Assembly: GCF_002968835.1 (NCBI RefSeq)
Contig: NZ_PKQK01000004.1
Span: 248,001-312,000 of the forward strand
Length of the DNA stretch: 64,000 bases
Reading direction: 5' to 3'
Source of the DNA: Paenibacillus sp. PCH8
Lineage (GTDB): Bacteria; Bacillota; Bacilli; Paenibacillales; Paenibacillaceae
The notes beneath the pieces were generated by a model. That model saw nothing but the letters and a program-made list of their open reading frames with translations. It ran no database searches and had not been told where the DNA came from. Position 1 is the first letter of the stretch. Every line of letters starts with the position of its first letter. Below are positions 44,478 through 53,999 of this stretch, piece by piece. The position numbers and the translations under genes were made by a program.

Positions 44478-45451
44478 TTATGCTGCGGACGATTTATCCG
44501 TCTTCTGTAGGAGCTGCGAACGGCGCCCCAGCAAATAACCGGTTAGAGAGGCCAACATTTGCTGGAACACCATTCCGAGAACGACTGGGACAGCAACAGG
44601 TGCCGGGAAATAGGTAACGGCCAGGACAGCTCCTGCGCTAATGTTACGCATGCCCCGTTAAACACCAGAGCAACCTGATCGGCCTCATTCCAGCCCAGCA
44701 GTCGGGCTATAAAGTAGCTCAGGGCATAGCCGAATGAAGCGAGGAAAACAATGATAACGGCAAGACCAGCCAATCTCCAGTTGATATCAGCCAAATAAGG
44801 TGCGACGACAGACCCGTTAATCGCAACAACTGAGGCCATAAACAGTTTGGATAACGGATTCAACCTCGGCCCCCAGACCGGGACAATTGCACCTTTAGTC
44901 CACTCATTCAAAAGCATACCGAGCAGGGATGGCACAACGATCATCCAGAACAGACTGCTCATCATGGCTGCCGTATCCAGTGTGACACTGGTGCCGATGA
45001 GCAAAGATAACACGCCGGGGACAACAAAAGGAGCAAGCATGGTATCAATCAGGATGATGGAAAGCGTAAGTGCAATATTGCCCCGATATATACTGACCCA
45101 GATGAAACTGCTTATGCCTGTTGGAATAACGGCTGCCAGAACAAGGCCTGTTATGGTGTAAGCGTCCGTGGGAAAGACCAGGTGACCCAGACCCAGAGCG
45201 ATTAAAGGCATCGCGAGATGCAGAATAAACAGACATACAAACAGCGGGAATGGCTTCTTCAGCACATTTACAAAATCCCGTATTCCAAGACTGATACTTC
45301 CTGCAAATGTCATGAATGCAAACAGCCATGGCGATAGAAAGGTATAAGAAGAAAGAAAACTCTCGCATAACACGCCAATAATAATGCTGATTGGGGTAAT
45401 CAGTGGCATGATGCGGTTCAAGCGTTGGTTTAAGGCTTGAAGCATAGTCAT
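44478..45451 (-). pseudogene. BASS-family (bile acid:sodium symporter-like) transporter, frameshifted
   Basis: The frame encodes about eight hydrophobic segments (residues 10-265) of a BASS-type transporter and then loses homology after VALVFNG. Adding one G to the minus-strand GGGG (44653-44656) restores GMRNISAGAVLAVTYFPAPV followed by two more segments and ends KTDKSSAA at 44478, giving about 324 residues. GMRN is a conserved motif of the family. The protein would carry an organic anion with sodium; the substrate is unknown. The break may be a read error. Confidence 0.75.
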
Positions 45452-45586
45452 GACATCCCTTTACCGTGTGATTCTACTATTATACATGTTAATCACGCTG
45501 GCTGCCGCCACATTTGCAACGAAGCAGTCTGAACAGGTATCATGGACTTGGAACAAGGATTTCGATTAGGAGAAGGGGAGATGATC

Positions 45587-46057
45587 ATGTTCATAAGAAA
45601 AAGAAAGCACACGTTAATGATGACAGGCCTTATTGCATCGAGTATTCTGTTGATCTCGGCCTGTTCTGTCGTGGAACAAGCGAATCAAAGTTTAAATTAT
45701 GTTAGTGGGGCTACTGATTATATAGAACAAGTATCAAGCGCCGGGGCTGATTTGCAAGAACTCGCGTCAGGTGCAGTAAATAATCCGGAGATCACGACTC
45801 AGATTCAGGAGAAAATTGATTTGATTCAAGCGGAAGCAAGCGAATTTTCTCAGTTGACGGCACCTGCGATAGGGGAAAGCATTCATGAGAATCTGGTCAG
45901 CTATAATACTCAGTTAACGGAAGTTGTAGGGAATTTCGAGAATACGATTGCAGAGCAAGGTTTTACGACGGAGAATTGGGAGAAGACTGGAATTCCTGAA
46001 CTCATCACCAACATCAACAACCTGAGAGATCCGCTAAGCGGACTGGGGAATGAATAA
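45587..46057 (+). CDS. Putative lipoprotein (DUF6376-like)
   Basis: The protein (156 residues from ATG 45587) has a charged N-terminus, a hydrophobic core and the lipobox LISAC with Cys26, so it is predicted to be a lipoprotein on the outer face of the membrane. The mature part is helical and acidic (TTQIQEKIDLIQAEASEF, ending DPLSGLGNE). It resembles small lipoproteins of Bacillus and Paenibacillus without known role. GGGGAG ends 6 bases before ATG 45587; ATG 45581 is too close to that site. Confidence 0.75.
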   Translation: MFIRKRKHTLMMTGLIASSILLISACSVVEQANQSLNYVSGATDYIEQVSSAGADLQELASGAVNNPEITTQIQEKIDLIQAEASEFSQLTAPAIGESIHENLVSYNTQLTEVVGNFENTIAEQGFTTENWEKTGIPELITNINNLRDPLSGLGNE

Positions 46058-46111
46058 CGGAATTAAACGTATTATTATGAGAGACCGTGCAGGTTGACGT
46101 GCTCATCCTTT

Positions 46112-46170
46112 GAAAAGGCGGGAGATCGGAATGATTGAGTTTACCGATATATTCGCCTTGTATTCTTTTT
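46112..46170 (+). terminator. Possible terminator after the lipoprotein gene
   Basis: AAAAGGCG...CGCCTT with inner GATCGG/CCGAT pairs is followed by GTATTCTTTTT. The rest of 46058-46304 shows no gene. Confidence 0.4.
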
Positions 46171-46304
46171 AGATCTACGATCAGCTTTTAAGACAATAAC
46201 ACAAACACATACATATTTAGCTTCACACTAGCAAGACTATATCATGCCTAGATACAAATGATATGAATTTATTCACATATAGGATATCGATTATTCTATG
46301 TTGT

Positions 46305-46333
46305 TTGACAAGGATGTGACAGAGGCGTATGAT
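46305..46333 (+). promoter_or_regulatory. Promoter of the SDR gene
   Basis: TTGACA (46305-46310) and TATGAT (46328-46333) are 17 bp apart, 84 bases before the start codon. Confidence 0.7.
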
Positions 46334-46416
46334 GATCATATTGGTTAATATAATATAGTTACTTACTATAAGTTTTATGCTGAATCTAAATATTTTTGCC
46401 AAAGGAGAACTGCGTC

Positions 46417-47172
46417 ATGACTGAACACAATGGAAAAGTAATCATTATTACAGGTGGAGCAAGTGGTATTGGTAAAGAGACAGCACTTCAACTTTCGGAT
46501 CAAGGTGCAACTATTGTTGTCGCTGACTATAATGAAGATGGAGCGAAGAAACTTGCCGCAGAGATTGAAGCAGCAGGTGGAACAGCAGGCGCGTACAAAG
46601 TGGATGTATCCAAAGGGGACGAAATTAAAGCCTTGGTTGATTGGACAGTTCAGAAATATGGAACGTTGAACGGTATTTTCAATAACGCAGGCATTGGACT
46701 TGTGAAGCCGTTTCTGGAGATGGACCCGGAATCCTATCACAGAGTCATTGATGTAGATCAGCACAGTGTTTACTATGGCATGTATTATGGTGCGAAAAAA
46801 ATGGTTGAATTGAATGTACAAGGTACCATTGTTAATACAGCTTCGATCTATGGAAGTGTTGCCGCAGTAGGCAGCTTCAACTACAATGCAGCCAAGGCTG
46901 CTGTTGTCATGATGTCCAAATCCGGTGCACTGGAACTGGCTGAGCATGGCATTCGTGTAGTCGGTGTAGCACCTGGCTTTATCGAAACACCGATTCTGGG
47001 TGATGACAAAGCCATGAAGGATGCGCTTGCTACTCAACATATGCGTGGAGAGCTTATTCAACCGGAAAAGGTAGCCAGTGTGGTTACATTCCTGTTCAGT
47101 GATGCAGCAAGTGCAGTGAACGGGACAACCGTAGCCGTAGATGATGGATTCCTCAGCTTCAAAACCAAGTAA
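46417..47172 (+). CDS. Short-chain dehydrogenase/reductase
   Basis: The protein (251 residues from ATG 46417, after AAAGGAG) has ITGGASGIGKE, FNNAGIG and the catalytic YNAAKAAV, with an Asp in VVADYN after the second strand that favours NAD(H). Its closest general likeness is to glucose/3-oxoacyl-type dehydrogenases, but the substrate is not shown. It is transcribed alone between a strong promoter and a strong terminator. Confidence 0.88.
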   Translation: MTEHNGKVIIITGGASGIGKETALQLSDQGATIVVADYNEDGAKKLAAEIEAAGGTAGAYKVDVSKGDEIKALVDWTVQKYGTLNGIFNNAGIGLVKPFLEMDPESYHRVIDVDQHSVYYGMYYGAKKMVELNVQGTIVNTASIYGSVAAVGSFNYNAAKAAVVMMSKSGALELAEHGIRVVGVAPGFIETPILGDDKAMKDALATQHMRGELIQPEKVASVVTFLFSDAASAVNGTTVAVDDGFLSFKTK

Positions 47173-47218
47173 GTAATCCAACTAGATTTAAGGGAACTCA
47201 TCTCAAAAAAGCAGAAAT

Positions 47219-47257
47219 AAACGGTGCAGAACGATTTATTCGTTTTGCACCGTTTTT
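47219..47257 (+). terminator. Rho-independent terminator after the SDR gene
   Basis: AAACGGTGCAGAACGA pairs with TCGTTTTGCACCGTTT (one wobble), followed by TTG. Confidence 0.8.
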
Positions 47258-47362
47258 GTATTTTCATTATCAAGTAATCGTAGCATGTGAGATGGAAATA
47301 AGTATGTCGAATCGTCCCGAAATTTCAGAGATCATGATACAATTAGCGAGACGGTCTGTTTA

Positions 47363-47533
47363 TCATTCTGTGGTGTCATATACAATTCGAACACCCAGAG
47401 AGCCATAGCTCTCTTCTTTGTATTGACATTGGGAACACGTTTTTGTCGAGCATAGCGAATCGCTATGCACTTGTAATTTTTCGTTGCATTGTGGACATTT
47501 ATTTTCAAAAAGAGTCTTCAACACGTTAAACAT
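47363..47533 (-). CDS. Small zinc-ribbon-like protein, 56 residues
   Basis: The minus strand encodes MFNVLKTLFENKCPQCNEKL continuing to TKTCSQCQYKEESYGSLGVR and IVYDTTE. Two CxxC pairs about 20 residues apart suggest a zinc ribbon. The ribosome binding site is weak (GAGTG). The well-formed double CxxC makes chance unlikely. It is unrecognised and stands alone between converging/diverging units. Confidence 0.6.
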   Translation of the reverse strand: MFNVLKTLFENKCPQCNEKLQVHSDSLCSTKTCSQCQYKEESYGSLGVRIVYDTTE

Positions 47534-47658
47534 GCTTAATCACTCATTTCGGATTAATTTACTTGGTTTTCATTATAACCGATAATATTCGCCGTGTATA
47601 CTGCTTTTGATTTGTATCGGAATGAGATCTAAATTGCACGAAAGGAAGCGCATAACCG

Positions 47659-48455
47659 ATGGATCTTCTGCTTTTTGTCATCATGTTCATACTGGGTCTG
47701 GTCGGTTCATTCTTCTCCGGGTTGTTGGGTATTGGCGGGGCCATTATCAATTATCCGCTACTGTTATATGTTCCACCCTTAATGGGATTGGAGCCATTCT
47801 CAGCACATCAGGTATCATCAATCAGTATGTTTCAGGTGTTTTTTGCCTCATTTGCCGGTGTGATTGCATTCCGCAGAAAAGTAAAAACGGGTAGAAATGG
47901 TGGGGCTATCGTCCACAAGGGCTTAGTGCTGTACATGGGTTCCAGCATTCTTGCTGGCAGTCTAATCGGCGGTTTCATATCCGGTTATCTGGATGGAAGC
48001 ATTATTAATCTGATCTATGGTATTCTGGCGATCTTCGCCATTGTATTAATGCTGATTCCTGGTAAAGGCAAGCTTGAGACGGCAGCCCCCCTGGAGTTTA
48101 ACCAATGGATTGCGGCAGGCACTGCTTTGGCAGTAGGCATCGTTTCGGGAATTGTGGGCGCGGGCGGGGCCTTTATCCTGATTCCTATCATGCTGACGAT
48201 CCTCAAGATCCCTGTACGCACGACGATTGCTTCTTCGCTAGCTATTGTGTTCATCTCCGCCATTGGTGGAGTTATAGGGAAAATTGTGGGTGGAGACATT
48301 CCGATTGAACCCATCATCTATACAGTGATTGGGAGTTTGCTGGGGCATCCCTGGGTTCAAAAGTTAGTTCAATGATCAATGTGAGGATACTTCGATATGC
48401 ATTGATTGTACTTATTGCTTTTACGGCAGTCAAAGTCTGGTCATCCATTTTGTAA
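47659..48455 (+). pseudogene. TauE/SafE-family membrane permease, frameshifted near its end
   Basis: The protein has the TauE/SafE repeats (GLVGSFFSGLLGIGGAIINY and SGIVGAGGAFILIPIM) and about eight membrane segments. The frame derails after VIGSLLG at the GGGG of 48342-48345. Adding one G gives ASLGSKVSSMINVRILRYAL and then IVLIAFTAVKVWSSIL with a stop at 48455, the expected last membrane segment, about 265 residues in all. These permeases move sulfite, sulfonates or related anions. The lesion may be a sequencing error. Confidence 0.78.
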
Positions 48456-48641
48456 AATCAGTGCGTTAACACCAAGAGTGACGATTTCGTAACCAAACGG
48501 TTCGATTGCCGTATATAGGTTATGAACATGAGCAGACTGCATTGGATGCACCATCTAATGAGTTCCGTTTTCGTCCATGGAGCACCTCATACTCCTTATG
48601 GATACATGTTTAACATTAATAGAAGTTGAGGTATCCATCCT

Positions 48642-51023
48642 ATGAATAACGTACTTACAGAACAGGCTGATGCAGGATATCGGCTAGCTGAGCAGAAGGC
48701 ATTTCAATATTTCACTTCTCTTCATCAGCAACTTATGGATCATACGTATACGGCAGCACTTACACAGGATATTCATGTGTGGCAAAAAAAACATATTCAT
48801 CGTTTTGCATGGCTCTCTCATATATTACCGGGCAAAAGAAAACCGGATTCCCGGGATATTCATAAATATATCTATTGGTTGAATGCTACAGGCAAGCTGG
48901 ACGATTACCTGGATCGGAGTATCTCATATATATATATGAGGGACTTGGGTCAAGCGCTCGATTCTCCAAAGACGCAGGCTCGAATTCAGCACGTAGTTCA
49001 AGATACCAAAAAGTACTTTGTACGCTCTGCCAGCGATCGGCAGCAACAGCCTGACTTCATCAGTCCGGCTGCATTGTACCGATGGGGTCAGAAGGAGCAT
49101 ATCGAAACAGCAGTCATCTGGGTGATGAACAAATTAAAGAACGTTGCCTCGAACATCCCTAAGGAGCTGGATGCAGAGCAGGCGCAGCGGAAGCTTATCA
49201 AGATTATTCTCGGGGTTGTCCTTCATGTGGACGATGAGATGAACGAGCAGACACCGCCGGAGGAACGGGCTCGAAGATTCGATGCGGCGATCAGACTCGG
49301 TTATTCATACGGCTTAACGTATCCTTTTGTGGATGACTTGCTGGATTCCCAGGCGCTGACTGTTCAGGAAAAAGAACAATATTCCTTGATGATCCGAAAT
49401 GCACTTCTTACGGGTGTCGTACCTGATCTGGGAGATTGGAAAGGCAGTAACCTTGAAGTGATTGAATATGTGCATTCCGAGCTTCGCGAAGCATTTGAGT
49501 ATATCAAGAACTACCAACGCCCCGAGACACAACGTACGTTCTTGGAGCAATCCTATGTGTTCTTTCAGTCTCAGGAGATCGATCGCAATAAGAAATTATC
49601 CAACGCGCATTATACGAATGAAGAACTGTATATTCCGATTATTATCAAATCTTCTTCCTCTCGCTTGATCGTCCGATCAGTACTTAGCGCTCCGATGGAT
49701 GAAGGATTCGATCTGCGCACGTTCTATTACGGAATATACAATCAGCTCGCTGATGACTTTGCCGATATGTTTGACGATATGGAAGAAGGGGCAGTGACCC
49801 CGTATACGTACTATTTGAAATACCGTGATCTGCGTCCCGATCTGATTAATCCTTATGAATTGTACTGGGCAGTCATCTCGCATCTGATCCATGAGGTCTA
49901 CAACTCGGACGCCAAGACTCGCGAGGTCATACTGGATCGTGCCATTAACGGGTTGAAGCGTTGCAAGGAACGTCTGGGTCAGGAGAAATACGATGAAGTG
50001 ATGACGATCTTTGCTTCTGGACAGCCTGACTTCAATCAACTGATTCAACAGATGGTGCGCAAAGCGGATGATGTCGACTTCCTCGACAAATTGTTACGGG
50101 ATCAGGTCGTGCTTCAACTGAAGAGTGACAAGCAGGAGAAACAGGATTTCTTGCAGACCATCCGTACCGTTCGCGAACAGATTAATGTGGAGCTGCAGAT
50201 TGCGAAACCCGGTGGACTTCCGGAGATGAAAAAGACGCTTATTGATGCAGCCAATTACAGCTTGCAGGGAGACGGCAAAAGGCTACGCCCCATTCTGACT
50301 TGGGTTATGGGTGTGCGTGAGTATGGACTAACTGAATCGTCCATCGTTCCACTATTAAGGTCGCTGGAGTACATGCACACCGCTTCATTGATCTTTGATG
50401 ATCTGCCAACTCAGGATAATGCGTCGACAAGGCGTGGGCGTTCCACGCTTCATCAGGTACACAATAGCGCCACAGCAGAACTAACCGGTCTATTTCTCAT
50501 CCAAAAGGCGATTGGTGAACAATCCGCTTTGAATCAATTTGATGCGGCAACCGTGCTTACACTGATTCAATACTCGGCTGAAAAAGCAGAGGATATGTGC
50601 ATGGGCCAGGCAATGGATCTGAACTCAAAAGGAAAATCGTTGACGCTGGAGCAGCTTAACATGATCTGTTTTTACAAAACAGGCATAGCCTTTGAAGCCG
50701 CGCTTGTCATGCCAGCCATTCTGGCGCAAGTGAAGGAACCGGAGATGGCAACACTGAAGAAGTTCGCTTATCATGCGGGGATCGCCTTTCAGATCAAGGA
50801 CGACTTGCTGGATTTCGAGGGAGATCATCTTGTTCTTGGTAAACCTTCTGGTCAGGATGAGCGGAACAATAATTCAACCTTTGTATCCATTCTTGGGGAT
50901 GAAGGTGCCAAGAAAGAGATGTGGGAACATTATTGTCTTGCCACAGATGCATTACAAGAGATGCCAAACCCAATTCCTTTTTTGAGACATCTGTTGGATT
51001 ATCTCGTTGGACGCGAGCGCTGA
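48642..51023 (+). CDS. Polyprenyl synthetase with a large N-terminal isoprenoid-synthase-like region
   Basis: The 793-residue protein is about 2.5 times the size of a normal prenyl transferase. Residues about 530-793 are a complete trans-prenyl transferase: GDGKRLRP, the first Asp-rich motif DDLPTQD (586-592) followed by RRGR, and the second, IKDDLLD (718-724). Residues 1 to about 500 are all-helical and carry DDYLD (87-91), FVDDLLD (229-235) and LADDFADMFDD (369-379), which recall Asp-rich motifs of isoprenoid synthases. A two-domain terpene-forming enzyme is possible but unproven. The gene stands alone; GAGG is 10 bases before the ATG. Confidence 0.8.
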   Translation: MNNVLTEQADAGYRLAEQKAFQYFTSLHQQLMDHTYTAALTQDIHVWQKKHIHRFAWLSHILPGKRKPDSRDIHKYIYWLNATGKLDDYLDRSISYIYMRDLGQALDSPKTQARIQHVVQDTKKYFVRSASDRQQQPDFISPAALYRWGQKEHIETAVIWVMNKLKNVASNIPKELDAEQAQRKLIKIILGVVLHVDDEMNEQTPPEERARRFDAAIRLGYSYGLTYPFVDDLLDSQALTVQEKEQYSLMIRNALLTGVVPDLGDWKGSNLEVIEYVHSELREAFEYIKNYQRPETQRTFLEQSYVFFQSQEIDRNKKLSNAHYTNEELYIPIIIKSSSSRLIVRSVLSAPMDEGFDLRTFYYGIYNQLADDFADMFDDMEEGAVTPYTYYLKYRDLRPDLINPYELYWAVISHLIHEVYNSDAKTREVILDRAINGLKRCKERLGQEKYDEVMTIFASGQPDFNQLIQQMVRKADDVDFLDKLLRDQVVLQLKSDKQEKQDFLQTIRTVREQINVELQIAKPGGLPEMKKTLIDAANYSLQGDGKRLRPILTWVMGVREYGLTESSIVPLLRSLEYMHTASLIFDDLPTQDNASTRRGRSTLHQVHNSATAELTGLFLIQKAIGEQSALNQFDAATVLTLIQYSAEKAEDMCMGQAMDLNSKGKSLTLEQLNMICFYKTGIAFEAALVMPAILAQVKEPEMATLKKFAYHAGIAFQIKDDLLDFEGDHLVLGKPSGQDERNNNSTFVSILGDEGAKKEMWEHYCLATDALQEMPNPIPFLRHLLDYLVGRER

Positions 51024-51076
51024 CCGTTTTTTCTTACCAATCAAAAGTTTCACAGTTTTATAATATATAAGCGACC

Positions 51077-51117
51077 AAGGTCGGGGATTCCATACTTCTG
51101 GATTCTGGCCTTTTTTG
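51077..51117 (+). terminator. Rho-independent terminator
   Basis: AAGGTC...GGATTCCA pairs imperfectly with TGGATTCTGGCCTT, followed by TTTT. Confidence 0.6.
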
Positions 51118-51231
51118 CTTTAATGTCACAGATCCTTAAAGAAGTCGTGTTTCAACGATTGTAGTAATGGGTATAAAGCAAATACTGTGTTTACCTTTTA
51201 ATATATTAATACTCCAAAAGGAGAGCTGAAG

Positions 51232-53868
51232 ATGCAAGTTCATAAGGTCGACCATCACGAATTGTTCGAACAGATCTATAATCAAGCACCTATTGGAATT
51301 GCACTCATCGCGCCAACGGGACTTTGGATGAAAGTGAATTCTGCTTTTTGCGCTATGCTTGGGTATACAAGTGAAGAATTAATGCTTCTAAGTTATCAGG
51401 ATATCACTCATCCCGAAGATTCTGCACAGGATTTAATGTATGAAAGTGAGTTGTTTACAGGTAAATCGAAGGAATATAAATACGAAAAGCGCTACATTCA
51501 AAAAAATGGTGATGTTTTATGGGTTTCTTTGCATATTTCATTGGCCCGGGACGAAAAGACCGGTGAGCCTCTTTATTTTATTTGCCACGCTGTAGACATT
51601 ACGGATCGTAAATCGTCTGAACAAAAGCTGCTTCATAGTGAAGAGATGTTTAAGCTTATTTCTGACAATGCACAAGAAATCATCTATATCGCTTCTCTGG
51701 ATGGTACATGTCACTTCTGCTCTCCCTCCATAGACAAACTGCTCGGTTATACGCCTAAAGAGGTGGTTGGTAAAAACAATAACGCTTATTTCCACCCACA
51801 GGATCTGGATCGAATTTCGCGGATGAACTTGAATACAGGTAATCTGTTGAATATAAGAGTCCGCCATAGGGATGGACAGTATCTTTGGTTTGAAACCACA
51901 TACAAGATGATCGGAGACCCGGAACACGAACAGCTAATTCTTGCAATTGGACGAGATATATCGGAGCGAAAGAAACATGAAGATATCAGCGCAGAGGCTG
52001 AACGCATTGCAATAATTGGCAGTTGGGAGTGGGACATGATCGGCGACAGCATTTCAATATCCGATCAGATATTTGAGATATTTGAACTCGACCGAAATAA
52101 TAAATATTACCGGGCTGAAGAGGTTTTCCAAGCCATGAATTCTACTGATGTGGCATCTTTGAAAGAAAAAATTGAATGTTTGAAAAAAGGGGAACCCCTT
52201 GATTATGAATACAGGCATATATCATTAGATGGCAGTGATAAGTATCTTCATCTACGGGGATTAATGACCTTTGATGAAGATTATCGGCCCATCCAGTTGA
52301 ACGGAACTTTGCAGGATATCACCGAACGTAAACGTATTGAATTTAAACTTCAGGAATCGGTGGAACGCTATACTTCGCTCAAGAAATACAATCATGATGC
52401 CATCATCTCGTTCAACATGGATGGGGATATTATTAATGCCAATCCTGTAGCCATGAAAATGACGGGTTGCCCGGTTGCTGATATGATCGGGACAAGCATA
52501 TGTAGATTCATCGGATTAAGCAATCTAGGACTTATCCTGAATAGCGATTATGGGATGGCGGAAAAAGAGATTAATACCATTCAACACATTGACGGTCATG
52601 AGACTGAAGTGTTGGCTACGCTTGCTCCGATCATTATTAACAAGACTAACGTTGGCTTCTACTTGATTGCGAAGGATATTACCGAGCAGAAAAAGCTTCT
52701 TGTGGCCAAAGAAACAGCGGAGAGAATGAACAAGGCCAAAAGCGAATTTTTAGCCATGATGAGCCACGAAATACGAACCCCCATGAACGGTGTAATTGGA
52801 ATGACGGATCTGCTCCTGGATACGCCTGGACTTAGCGGGGAACAAAAGGAATATATCCAAATCATCCAGAAGAGTGGAGATTCCTTGCTGGCGATTATTA
52901 ATGATATTCTGGATTTCTCCAAAATCGAGTCAGGTAAAACCGATCTGATTGATGATCCTTTTGATCTTGGAGAAATTGTGACGGAGACCGTGCAAATCGT
53001 AAAGCCACTGGCTCGCGAAAAGAAGCTGGAGATTCGTTTGTGCATAGATGAGGCCATACCGACTCCGGTGTATGGTGATGCATATCGTCTGAAACAGGTA
53101 CTTACCAATATCATCGGCAATGCGGTCAAATTCACTGCAGAAGGCGGCGTGGAGATTGAAGTTGGGATTAAGGATCGGTGCGATCATAACGTGGAGCTTT
53201 ATTTTAAGGTGAAGGATTCGGGGATTGGGATTCCGGTTGAGCAGAAACAACAATTGTTTGAACCCTTCTACCAACTGGAGAACTTTATGACTCGCAAACC
53301 TCAAGGTACCGGCTTGGGATTAGCCATTAGCAAGAAGTTGGTAGAGCTCATGGATGGAGACATCTGGATCGAGGAAAGCAATGACCCGGGGACAACATTT
53401 GTATTTACTGCCTGCTTTAAATTAAACAATAGTGAAGAGAGTGACAGGTTAGATCAACAGCAAAAAAAGAACAAAACTTCAGCCTTGCGGATTTTAATTG
53501 CAGAAGACAATGAGGTGAATCAGCTCGTCCTTAGCAGGATGATCGAGAAAAAAGGACACGTTGTGGATCATGTAATGGACGGTGTTGAGGCGGTCGAGGC
53601 GGTCAAACACAATTCATACGATATTATCTTTATGGATGTGCATATGCCAAGGCTTGATGGATTCGAAGCAACAAAAGCGATTAAAGAGTCTTTGCAGCCA
53701 GAAACATGTCCATATATTATTGCGGTAACTGCAAATGCCGTAAGAGGAGACATGGAGGCATGTTTGAAGGCAGGCATGGATGCGTATGTAAGCAAACCGA
53801 TTAAAAGCGAGTCCATTATGCAGGTGATGGAGACCTATTATATGAAGAAACAGATCAATCGTGCGTAA
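51232..53868 (+). CDS. Cytoplasmic PAS hybrid sensor histidine kinase
   Basis: The 878-residue protein has no membrane segment. Four PAS-type domains span about residues 8-495 (with PAC-like ends KRYIQKNGDVLWVSLHIS, VRHRDGQYLWFETTYK and similar). HisKA follows with phosphorylated His512 in MMSHEIRTPMNG, then HATPase (NIIGNAVKFT, KDSGIGIP, GTGLGLAIS) and a C-terminal receiver with Asp802 in FMDVHMPRLDG and Lys in YVSKPI. It should sense an internal signal such as redox or a ligand. No partner regulator is adjacent; output through phosphotransfer is likely. Confidence 0.9.
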   Translation: MQVHKVDHHELFEQIYNQAPIGIALIAPTGLWMKVNSAFCAMLGYTSEELMLLSYQDITHPEDSAQDLMYESELFTGKSKEYKYEKRYIQKNGDVLWVSLHISLARDEKTGEPLYFICHAVDITDRKSSEQKLLHSEEMFKLISDNAQEIIYIASLDGTCHFCSPSIDKLLGYTPKEVVGKNNNAYFHPQDLDRISRMNLNTGNLLNIRVRHRDGQYLWFETTYKMIGDPEHEQLILAIGRDISERKKHEDISAEAERIAIIGSWEWDMIGDSISISDQIFEIFELDRNNKYYRAEEVFQAMNSTDVASLKEKIECLKKGEPLDYEYRHISLDGSDKYLHLRGLMTFDEDYRPIQLNGTLQDITERKRIEFKLQESVERYTSLKKYNHDAIISFNMDGDIINANPVAMKMTGCPVADMIGTSICRFIGLSNLGLILNSDYGMAEKEINTIQHIDGHETEVLATLAPIIINKTNVGFYLIAKDITEQKKLLVAKETAERMNKAKSEFLAMMSHEIRTPMNGVIGMTDLLLDTPGLSGEQKEYIQIIQKSGDSLLAIINDILDFSKIESGKTDLIDDPFDLGEIVTETVQIVKPLAREKKLEIRLCIDEAIPTPVYGDAYRLKQVLTNIIGNAVKFTAEGGVEIEVGIKDRCDHNVELYFKVKDSGIGIPVEQKQQLFEPFYQLENFMTRKPQGTGLGLAISKKLVELMDGDIWIEESNDPGTTFVFTACFKLNNSEESDRLDQQQKKNKTSALRILIAEDNEVNQLVLSRMIEKKGHVVDHVMDGVEAVEAVKHNSYDIIFMDVHMPRLDGFEATKAIKESLQPETCPYIIAVTANAVRGDMEACLKAGMDAYVSKPIKSESIMQVMETYYMKKQINRA

Positions 53869-53945
53869 ACGGGAAACACACCATGTGGACTAAAGTAGCT
53901 TCAAATGTGACTTTTAGAATGGTTAACACTTGATCGGCAATAGAG

Positions 53946-53980
53946 CCGCTAACTTAACGTAATTAAGTTAGCGGTTTTTT
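53946..53980 (+). terminator. Rho-independent terminator after the hybrid kinase gene
   Basis: A perfect 11-bp stem CCGCTAACTTA with TAAGTTAGCGG, followed by six T residues. Confidence 0.85.
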
Positions 53981-53999
53981 GTTTTTTGGAAAAAACTCT

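Noticed and set aside
46375..47181. 268-codon minus-strand frame
   Set aside because: It lies exactly opposite a clear SDR gene and has a Cys/His/Ile-rich composition typical of antisense frames.
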